This document shows positions 8,579 to 16,400 of a stretch of 64,000 bases of DNA, in pieces. The DNA lies in the NCBI GenBank assembly GCA_009668975.1, contig SBEG01000002.1, positions 178,971 through 242,970 of the forward strand. Direction: 5' to 3'. The translations under genes and the position numbers were made by a program. This DNA is from Deltaproteobacteria bacterium (GTDB lineage: Bacteria > Desulfobacterota > Desulfuromonadia > Geobacterales > Geobacteraceae). The notes below the pieces were generated by a model. It was not told where the DNA came from. It saw only the letters and a list, made by a program, of their open reading frames with translations, and did not search any database. Each line of letters opens with the position of its first letter. The first letter of the stretch is position 1.

Positions 8579-8857
8579 AAACACCCCCTTTTTGTTTCGT
8601 GTTGACTGTACCATCTGACTCACGTTTTTCGCTCGAGGTTTTAGAATGATAACACAATCAGTATTAAATGCAAAACACATAAGTAACAAAAATGGTAAAG
8701 AATAGCATTTTTGCGCGGCGATGTAATTGATAAAAATAGTGCGACAGTAATGTTGTAGCGAAAGGCTCATCTGTTGTGGCTGCCCATCAAGGCAAGATAC
8801 ATTATGGCGCAATGTTGCAACGTAGCGTGATTTCGGATGTATGACGAGGTTAAAGTC

Positions 8858-8887
8858 GACCTGCAGGTTTTTATAATCTGGCAGGTC
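8858..8887. repeat. 33-bp palindromic repeat, degenerate copy 3
   Basis: GACCTGCAGGTTTTTATAATCTGGCAGGTCT is a partly decayed version of the palindrome at 3890 and 7092. It lies upstream of ndh. Confidence 0.75.
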
Positions 8888-9007
8888 TCGGCAGCTGTAT
8901 CAGTCCAGATTCCCCCACAACACATTGACTGTAAAATATCGCACTTTCCACTTGACTCGTCGTACTGATTTGCGCTACCAATAGGCAACGCCGCGTAGCA
9001 GAATGAT

Positions 9008-9120
9008 ACACGATAATACTAAACAATCCGTGAGGATGGGACGGAAAGCCTACAGGGTCTCAACGAGACAGCCGGGTCGCCGAATTATCTTCTCGAAGAT
9101 TTCCGGTCCCGGCTTTTTTG
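9008..9120 (+). promoter_or_regulatory. GEMM-I riboswitch with terminator, first of a tandem pair
   Basis: The core reads CACGATAATACTAAACAATC, GTGAGGATGGGACGGAAAGC, CTACAGGGTCTCAACGAGAC, AGCCGGGTCGCCGAA, and ends with a GGTCCCGGC stem and six T. Its first 27 nt (GCAGAATGATACACG onwards) are identical to the leader of the minus-strand copy at 6902-7012, so the two are recent duplicates in inverted orientation. The P2 loop differs slightly (GTGA tetraloop). Confidence 0.88.
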
Positions 9121-9149
9121 TTTTACAAACGGAAAAAGAAATACTTTGA

Positions 9150-9260
9150 TAGACGATACTACTAAACCACCCGCAAGGGTGGGGCGGAAAGCCTACAGGG
9201 TCTTCACGAGACAGCCGGGTTGCCGAACTATCCAGAGGATATTCAGCCCCGGCTTTTTTG
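9150..9260 (+). promoter_or_regulatory. GEMM-I riboswitch with terminator, second of a tandem pair
   Basis: The core reads ACTACTAAACCACCCGCAAG, GGTGGGGCGGAAAGCCTACA, GGGTCTTCACGAGACAGCCG, GGTTGCCGAA, ending with CAGCCCCGGC and six T. It follows the first element by 30 nt and has its own terminator, so read-through into downstream genes needs both elements in the permissive state. The next plus-strand gene is the outer-membrane protein at 9573. Confidence 0.88.
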
Positions 9261-9309
9261 CGTTCGGCAAGGTTTCGTACATTCAATACATGATGGATTC
9301 GCAAAATGT

Positions 9310-9393
9310 CGTCACCCCGGCGGAAGCCGGGGTCAAGAGGTTTGCAACTCACTGAAAAGACAGGATTCCGGCTTTCTCCGGAATGACGGAAAA
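9310..9393. repeat. SGESRNP-type palindromic repeat
   Basis: Two hairpins, ACCCCGGC-ggaa-GCCGGGGT and ATTCCGG-ctttct-CCGGAAT, are separated by about 30 nt. Read on the minus strand the element encodes the well-known spurious peptide HSGESRNPV...LDPGFRRGDD. This is a widespread intergenic repeat, not a gene. It lies between the tandem riboswitches and the barrel gene. Confidence 0.85.
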
Positions 9394-9572
9394 CGCCTTT
9401 CCGGACTTTTTGCGAAGGCCTCAATACTTCAGGAGAAAGAAGGTGGTTATTATGTGAGCACAACAGTGGTGAAATGTTAACGGTTTTTTATGACAAAGCG
9501 GGGGAGCTTGAGGCCCTGATTTGCGCGGAAGACTAGTACTATCGAAATTAAGTGAAATACCCGGGAGGTAAA

Positions 9573-10190
9573 ATGAAAAAACTTATTATACTTTCTTGTG
9601 CAGTTTTCGCTCTGGCCCTGACAGCAGGCACGTCAGTGGCGGCGGACAGCATTTCTGACAGATTGGGCGTATCTGGACGCATTGGATTCCTTGTACCGGA
9701 AGACAGCGATGCATTTTTTGTCCCGAGCAGGCTTGAGACCGATGTGGGCTTTATTGGCGGCGGCGGTTTAATTTACGGGATCAATAAAAATTTCGCTGCC
9801 GAATTCGACATCACCCACAGCGAATTCGATGCCGATCTTGCTGGTTTCAGGGCGGGTGATTTTTCAACCACCTACATTTCGTTTGGCGCGCAATACCGTT
9901 TTGTCGACCTTGGCACACAGAGACTTGTCCCGTATCTGGGCGCGGGACTGGATATCCTGGTAAATGACTTTACCTTTGACGATGGTGACAATGCCTCGGT
10001 AGACACCGTAGCCGGCGCCCACCTAAGCGGCGGAGTTGACTATTTTCTCACGAATCAGCTGGCGCTCACCGCCGAAGTAAAGGGACTTCTTGCTCCTGAC
10101 GCGGACATCAGTGTTGAAGGCGTTAAGGTCGGCAATTATAATCCCACAAGCCTCTCAACGACTTTCGGCATCAGATTCTTCTTCAATTGA
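9573..10190 (+). CDS. Outer-membrane beta-barrel protein
   Basis: This 205-residue protein begins with a signal peptide ending SVAADS (cleavage near residue 24). The mature part alternates polar and hydrophobic residues with strands ending in aromatic residues, and the last residues GIRFFFN resemble the C-terminal strand of small outer-membrane barrels (OmpA-like/OmpW-like, 8 strands). The ATG at 9573 is preceded by GGGAGGT; an upstream in-frame ATG at 9552 has no such site. Tandem GEMM-I riboswitches lie about 310 bp upstream with no gene between, so cyclic-dinucleotide control is likely but not proven. A strong terminator follows. Confidence 0.82.
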   Translation: MKKLIILSCAVFALALTAGTSVAADSISDRLGVSGRIGFLVPEDSDAFFVPSRLETDVGFIGGGGLIYGINKNFAAEFDITHSEFDADLAGFRAGDFSTTYISFGAQYRFVDLGTQRLVPYLGAGLDILVNDFTFDDGDNASVDTVAGAHLSGGVDYFLTNQLALTAEVKGLLAPDADISVEGVKVGNYNPTSLSTTFGIRFFFN

Positions 10191-10205
10191 AGATGATGTT
10201 CCAGT

Positions 10206-10234
10206 GAAAAAGGCGGCCAAAAGCCGCCTTTTTC
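10206..10234 (+). terminator. Intrinsic terminator after the barrel gene
   Basis: AAAAAGGCGGC-caaaa-GCCGCCTTTTTCC forms a compact hairpin with a U-rich 3' side, 16 bp after the stop codon. Confidence 0.9.
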
Positions 10235-10309
10235 CTGTTTCAGTAATGCAGAGGGATCGATAGCCGGCCACGAAAAGTCCTGTACAAGAGGGTTCTTTAT
10301 TCTCAGTGC

Positions 10310-10747
10310 CTATGCCGTTCCCACCTCTGGCTGAAGTTCCGCGAGACGCTGCTTGATTATGGGGGCGATTGCAGGATGTACTCCAATAAAGAAAACACAT
10401 TCACCGTCTTTTTCTTTCGTTTTTTCAATAACGGTCGGAATTGCATTCTGCAGCAAGTGGTTAATGTCCTTGGTTGGTATCGTGAGGCCACCGGAGTAGC
10501 CGAACGTTCCCCAGATGATGACAAATTCGTACCCGGATTCTTCCCACGTCTTGATTCCTACTCCGTAGGCACGTTCCCGGAATTCCGAATCTTCAGGTGG
10601 AGAATTTCGGAGCTGCCCCAACATTTCTCGGCCTTTTTCGGATCGATCAATGATGAACGCATAATGTTCAGATCTGCCAGCGGCAACGTTGCCCACTCTT
10701 CTCAAGTTTTCTTCCGGTTTTTGCACTGCTTCCCCCTTAATCTTCAT
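10310..10747 (-). CDS. Hypothetical protein, 145 residues
   Basis: I do not recognise this family. The protein is soluble and mixed alpha/beta, without signal peptide or membrane helix. It contains YEFVIIWGTFGYSGG near residue 73 and ECVFFIGVHPAIAPIIKQRL near 116. The start is uncertain: the ATG at 10747 has only a weak GAG upstream. Codon use looks coding and the frame is not mirrored by a better one. It is divergently oriented to the dacB gene and ends about 75 bp from the barrel gene terminator. Confidence 0.6.
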   Translation of the reverse strand: MKIKGEAVQKPEENLRRVGNVAAGRSEHYAFIIDRSEKGREMLGQLRNSPPEDSEFRERAYGVGIKTWEESGYEFVIIWGTFGYSGGLTIPTKDINHLLQNAIPTVIEKTKEKDGECVFFIGVHPAIAPIIKQRLAELQPEVGTA

Positions 10748-10993
10748 TTTCTCAGCTGCCGCTACTTCAGTCTAGCATTTCAGGTGCCTGTTCGTCAGCT
10801 GGCACGGCACTTTCGTCCCGGAACATTTTGAGGGACCGCATTATCCCTTTATTGCAGTTTCTGGCATTTCCGCGCCCTGCAGCCGGTTGTGGTTTTCTTT
10901 TGTTTGACGGATTCAGAAGTGCATAGTACAAGTAAGCAGCAATTGTTAGGGATACTGCTTTTTCATTTTAATCAGCTGCAAGGAAATCGAAAT

Positions 10994-12487
10994 TTGAAAC
11001 CGGTTAAGCTCAACATTCTCGCCTGGTTTATGCTCTTTTTCTTCCTAGGGGGCTGCGCGTCTCAAAAAGTCAGTTTGACTTGTCCCTCGCCGCCGGTCGC
11101 GTCCCCGCTCATTTCTTCCCGCATAGCCCTGAAGAACGAACTGGATGGGATGATCGGCAGGGAACTGCTCCCGTACTCCCTTGCATCCATCAAAGTTGTC
11201 TCGCTCCAGAGCGGTTCAACCCTTTACGAAACCAACCCTCATCTGCTCATGCCCGCGGCTTCGGTGCAAAAACTGTTTACTGCCGCTGCCGTGCTGTCTT
11301 TCCTGGGTTCCGATCATTCGCTCGAAACATCCATTTCAGTGAACTCCGAGACCGCCACTCTCTACCTCAAAGGCTGCGGCGACCCCCTGCTGAGTACGGC
11401 CGATCTGGCGCGGATGGTGGCCGAACTTACCGGAAAACTGCGCCCCGGCGTACGCTACAAACTTATAGGGGACACAACTTGTTTTGATGGTGCCTATTGG
11501 GGCAGCGGCTGGATGTGGGATGATGAGCCGGCCCCCGAAGCAATGTATCTCTCCGCGCTTTCCGTGAACCGCAACACGGTTCGCGTTACGGTAGCTCCCG
11601 GGAAATCAGAATCAGCGCCAGTGCAGGTCTCGGTTGAACCGCCTACCCGCTATGTGAGCATTGAAAACTCCGGAATAACCGGAAAGCCGGGTGGCTCATG
11701 CAAGGTTTCCGTGACCCGTCCGGCAGGTGAACGTGAAAATGAAATTCTGGTTTCCGGCTCTCTGGCGCCCGGGTGCAAATCTGTAAGAAGACGTTTGACG
11801 GTCTGGCGACCGGAACTGTATACTTTGACACTGCTGTCAGAGTTGCTGGAGAAGTCCGGCGTGAGCACGGACCCGCCCCTGCTGGGAATTGTTCCTGCGG
11901 ATGCGCTACTCCTCGCTTCGACCAGGCGTCCGATCAGCGAAATTATCTCTGTGATGCTGAAAAAGAGCGATAATCTGTGCGCCGAGAACCTTTTCAAATA
12001 CCTGGCGTACGCCCAGTCCGGTCAAAAGGGAACCTCCGCCGGAGGTGAAAAAGCGATCAAGAATTATCTCCGCAGTCAGGGCATTCCCACGGACAGGCTG
12101 GTAATCGCGGACGGTTCGGGGGTGTCGCGCTACAATCTGACCAATGCCGATACCATTGCCCGGCTTTTGGTTGCGGCATCCAAGGATCAGGCAATATTTC
12201 CGCTGTTTGCTGCAGCACTGCCGTTGGCGGGAAAAGACGGCACCCTAGTGAACCGTATGAAAGGAACGCCGGCCGAACAACGGGTCAAGGCCAAGACGGG
12301 CACGATGCAGGGCGTCTCCGCACTGGCTGGCTATACCGTCACCGCTGACGGAGAGCCAGTGGCATTTGCCATGATAGTAGAGAATTTTGTTGGCGCGAAG
12401 CAGCGGGTGCGCAAAATTCTGGATCGGATAGCCGTGCTGCTCAGCACCTATTCCGTAACGGCTCCCATCAGGGCAACCACGAGGTAA
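10994..12487 (+). CDS. dacB: D-alanyl-D-alanine carboxypeptidase/endopeptidase, PBP4 (S13) family
   Basis: The most likely start is TTG at 10994 (497 residues) behind AAGGA; a longer frame from an ATG at 10889 adds no conserved sequence. The N-terminus is a lipoprotein signal with lipobox FLGGC (Cys about residue 21). All three penicillin-binding motifs are present: S90-V-Q-K93, S325-D-N327 and K434-T-G436. The long insert between the first two motifs is typical of PBP4/DacB, which trims or cleaves peptidoglycan cross-links in the periplasm. Most PBP4 proteins are soluble, so the lipobox is a modest deviation. A dispersed 120-bp repeat begins at its stop codon. Confidence 0.9.
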   Translation: MKPVKLNILAWFMLFFFLGGCASQKVSLTCPSPPVASPLISSRIALKNELDGMIGRELLPYSLASIKVVSLQSGSTLYETNPHLLMPAASVQKLFTAAAVLSFLGSDHSLETSISVNSETATLYLKGCGDPLLSTADLARMVAELTGKLRPGVRYKLIGDTTCFDGAYWGSGWMWDDEPAPEAMYLSALSVNRNTVRVTVAPGKSESAPVQVSVEPPTRYVSIENSGITGKPGGSCKVSVTRPAGERENEILVSGSLAPGCKSVRRRLTVWRPELYTLTLLSELLEKSGVSTDPPLLGIVPADALLLASTRRPISEIISVMLKKSDNLCAENLFKYLAYAQSGQKGTSAGGEKAIKNYLRSQGIPTDRLVIADGSGVSRYNLTNADTIARLLVAASKDQAIFPLFAAALPLAGKDGTLVNRMKGTPAEQRVKAKTGTMQGVSALAGYTVTADGEPVAFAMIVENFVGAKQRVRKILDRIAVLLSTYSVTAPIRATTR

Positions 12488-12602
12488 TTCAAATTCCAGA
12501 TCAAGGCCCTCTCTTCGTTGGTTCGTCTTCGGCTGCTCAACCTATACCTTGCGGCTTCAATCATCGCCGACTTGAGATCATCCTTGATCTGAAATTGATA
12601 TG
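12485..12602 (-). repeat. 120-bp dispersed repeat, copy A
   Basis: One of five related copies (others at 27549, 39268, 43998 and 62737). The ends are inverted: AATTCCAGATCAAGG at one side and CTTGATCTGAAATTG at the other. The central part reads GGTTCGTCTTCGGCTGCTCA. The left end overlaps the TAA stop of dacB. On the minus strand it is an open frame with QFQIKDDLK and RALIWNLNY, but no start signal. Confidence 0.88.
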
Positions 12603-12703
12603 AGACCTGCATTATCCTTGTTGCTTCGGGATATTTTGTCAAATCGAACGTTGGACATCCTGTTATTTCAGGATTTGCACCTTTCGTAATCGGAGTACTT
12701 TAC

Positions 12704-13120
12704 ATGAATATAACCGCTTCCCCAGTGTCCGGCCTTTCGATCCTCTGTGTCGAAGATGAACCGTTGCCCTTGAAATTCCTCGGTCAGATGCTCACCATGA
12801 AATATCCTGACCAAAAAGTGACAACTGCGGAAAATGGCAGGAGCGCACTGGAATTATTCCGGGAGAACCCGGCCGATATCGTGCTGACTGACATCAGCAT
12901 GCCGGTCATGGACGGCATTTCCATGGCCCGGGAAATCCGAATCATTAAACCGGGTGTCTGTATTATTGCCTTGACCGCGCACGACGATCTGCAACTGCCG
13001 AACGAGGTGGCCGGTCTGTTCGATCGCTTCATACAGAAGCCGATCAGCAGCGTCGACCTGTACGAGGCCATAGACGGCTGCCTCACCTGCTTTAGCCAAC
13101 AAACCGGGAACGAAAACTAA
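12704..13120 (+). CDS. Single-domain response regulator (CheY-like receiver)
   Basis: The 138 residues form one receiver domain. Acidic residues are at VEDEP (about 15-19), the phosphoacceptor is the aspartate of DIVLTDISMPVMDG (about 64), the Thr/Ser switch is in IIALTAHDD (about 90) and the conserved lysine is in FIQKPIS (about 112). There is no output domain, so it acts by protein contact or as a phosphorelay intermediate. It precedes the large CheB-CheR-kinase gene by about 285 bp, so it could be a partner of that kinase. CGGAG precedes the ATG by 9 bp. Confidence 0.92.
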   Translation: MNITASPVSGLSILCVEDEPLPLKFLGQMLTMKYPDQKVTTAENGRSALELFRENPADIVLTDISMPVMDGISMAREIRIIKPGVCIIALTAHDDLQLPNEVAGLFDRFIQKPISSVDLYEAIDGCLTCFSQQTGNEN

Positions 13121-13404
13121 CTCCCCGGCACTTCCTCTTTACCGGCCTTTACGTTCTGGGCCGATTTCAACGAAAATTCCCATAAATTGCCTGTTTTAAG
13201 TTTTTCTTATTCATGGTATAAAATTTTCCTGAGATAAAGGGAAATTCACGAAATAAATTCATCGTTCATGTCTCTTTCCGGTCCCGTCTCGACAACATAT
13301 CGGGGTGTTTCCCAACTGACACCTCATTCCTGCGGGAGGAAACGAATTCCCGAGGGAATTTCTGGAGCAGTGACTTTTTCTAGAATCGTACATTGGAGGC
13401 GGTA

Positions 13405-16400
13405 ATGAACAACCCCGGTATTCCAGGGGCCGAAGAAACAGTGATACCTGGGACTAACGAATCCGTTTTATGTGATGAAAAGAGTTTAGCATCCGTGGAG
13501 AAGCCGTGCTTCGTTGTCGGCATTGGCGCCTCAGCTGGTGGTCAGATTCCCCTGGAGCACATTTTCACATTCATTCCTGCCGATTGCAACCTCGCCTTCG
13601 TCGTAGTCATGCACCTCCCCCCGGACGGTCCTGCTTTTCTTGCCGGTCTGCTCAGTCGTTATACCTCCATGGATGTGCTGACCGCCGAGGACGGCGCGCT
13701 ACTCCTGCCCAATACAGTCCATGTTGTCTCTCCAGGCACCTTTCTGGCCATGCGCAGCGGCAGACTTTGTGTCGAAGGCCGCAGCGGTCGTTTTGCCGGG
13801 ACAAACCATCCCATTGACCATTTCTTCACCTCCCTGGCCGAAGATTACGGAGAGCGAGCCATTGCCGTGGTTCTCTCCGGTTTCGGTACGGACGGAGCGG
13901 AAGGCGTGAAGAGAATCAAGGAGCGGAGAGGTACGGTCATTGTCCAGGAGCCTGGTTCTGCGGTGAATCCCTCCATGCCCGCGAATGCCATCGCCACCGG
14001 CAGCGCTGACTTGATTCTTGCTACGGAAGATATTCCGTTAAAGGTTGCCGGGATCGCCCGGGGGGATTGCCGCCTCCCCCAGCACTCCTGCCTCAGCACC
14101 ACCTTTGATGAGGACCTGGACGCCATTTTTGCCGCGGTAAAGGCTGGGTCAGGTCATGACTTCAGCTCATACAAGCGAAGCACCGTCATGCGGCGGATTG
14201 AACGGCGGATGACGGTAAACGAATCCGGGGGGCTCAGGAAATACCTGGCCTTCCTCGAGCAGAGCCCGCAGGAAGCCCAGATCCTCGCCCAGGAAATACT
14301 GATTGGCGTGACCCGCTTCTTTCGTGATCCGGGCGCGTTTGAAGTCATTGAGAATGAGATCATACCGCGGCTTTTTACCGATCGAAACCCTGATGACCCG
14401 GTCCGTATCTGGCATGCCTGCTGTGCCACCGGCGAAGAGGCTTACTCGGTTGCCATGCTGGTGCGGGAATTCATGGTGCGGCAACGGCTGAACACCAAGG
14501 TACAGATCTTTGCCACCGACATCGATGAAGCTGCAATAGCCCAGGCGAGATCTGGCGTTTATGCCGATGAACTCAGGACGGACTTGAGCGAGGAACGCGT
14601 CAATACCTTTTTCATTCGCTCCCAAGACCGCTGGCAGGTGGTGAAGGAATTGCGGGAGATGATCCTTTTTGCCACTCACAGCGTCATCAAAGACCCGCCG
14701 TTTTCCCGGCTCGACTTGCTCGTCTGTCGCAACTTTCTTATCTATCTGACCCCCGATATGCAGAAACGGCTCATGTCCCTGTTCCACCTGGTGCTGAAAC
14801 CTGGCGGTTTCCTGTTTCTTGGCGCCTCGGAAACAGCGGGACCCAACTCGGAACTTTTTACTCCGGTCACTATGAAATGGAAGATTTATCAGCGGCTGGA
14901 TAATGGGCGTCGCGAAGATACTCTCTTTCCCTTCACCGCCCCGGTCAGAAAGCCGGTCAAGGCAGCCACCACTGGTCGTCCGGGCAATGCGGAGGATACC
15001 ACCCCCGGCGCGGCCGCGGACCGGTTGCTGGTGCAACGCTACTCACCCCCCTGCGTGGTGGTAAATGAAAAATTCGAGGTGCTGCATATCTCCTCCCGGA
15101 CCGGGCGATACCTGGAAGTCGCCATGGGCGCGCCGACCATGGACATCCTGAAGATGGCCCGTGAAGAGTTGCGGCCAGCCTTGAGGGCCGCCATGTACAA
15201 ATCCTTCGAAGAGAATAAACAGGTCATATTCCGGGGGGTGAAGCTAGCCGATGAAGAAACGGAAACAGCTGTCAACGTGATTGTTGAACCGCTCGCTCTC
15301 CAGCCTTCCTACGGCAAGCTGGCGTTGGTCGTACTGCAACCGGTCACTTCCCCGGCCGCTATTCACGAGTCTTCAGGCGACGTGTCAGTCCCGGAGGATG
15401 AAATAACCCGCAAAACACTCATCCGTCAATTGGAAGAACAGCTCAGGATCACCAATGAACAGCTTTTGTTTACCATAGAACAGCTGGAAACCTCGAATGA
15501 AGGTTTCATGGCTGCCAATGAAGAATTGATGTCGATCAACGAAGAGTTCCAATCCACCAACGAGGAACTTCAGTCCACCAATGAGGAACTGGAGGCTTCC
15601 AAGGAGGAACTCCAAGCTCTGAATGAGGAGTTGATTACGGTTAATGCCGAACTGCAGGGGAAGGTGGAGGAGTTGAACCTGGTCAGCGACGACATGGAAA
15701 ATCTTCTGACAAGTTCCGAAATCGCTGTGATTTTTCTCGACCGTCTGCTCACGATAAAACGTTTTTCCCCGGCCATGGCCGCAATCCTCAACCTGATCCC
15801 GGCTGATATCGGCCGGCAGTTCCGCCACCTTGCCGGTACCATCGACTGGTCGCACCTCCGCCGGGATGCCCAGGAGGTGCTGGAAAGAAATGTTCCCGTG
15901 GAGCGGGAAGTGACTTCCCTTGATGACGGTCGCAGTTTCATCCTGCGGATTCTTCCCTACCGGACCATCGATAATATCGTCGATGGAATTGTGGTGACGC
16001 TGCTGGATATTACCGATATTCGGCGTGCCGAAGAAGAAATACGCAATGCCGCATTGTTTCCGGAAGAAAATCCTTCGCCGGTATTGCGTGTGGCTCGCGA
16101 CGGAAAGTTGCTCTATGCCAACCGGGCAGCCGCGCCGCTGCTCGTGCAGTGGCAACTCAGTCCGGAGGGGAAGCTTCCCGATCACGTTCAGCAGAACGTC
16201 ACGGCAGTCCTGGATGCCGGCCGAAACTTTGAGCTGGAAATCCGCTGCGGGGACAGGGACTTCTCCTTGATTCTCGTCCCGATTGCGAATCGTGGTTACG
16301 TTAATTTCTACGGCCGCGATCTCACTGAACGGAAGCAGATCAATGAAGCTTTGCAGCGGGCAAAAAATGAGTGGGAAAGAACTTTCGACAGCGTTCCGGA

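Noticed and set aside
9050..9463. Minus-strand open frame of 137 codons with a HSGESRNPV-type peptide
   Set aside because: This is the well-known spurious reading of an intergenic palindromic repeat, and it also crosses both riboswitches.
12448..12642. Open frame through the 120-bp repeat reading QFQIKDDLK ... RALIWNLNY
   Set aside because: The frame follows from the repeat's own inverted structure; no copy has a ribosome site and start codon at the same place, and some copies contain stops.
13193..13220. Sigma-28-like site upstream of the CheB-CheR fusion (TTAAGTTT then GGTATAAA)
   Set aside because: The second box matches the consensus at only about 3 of 8 positions.
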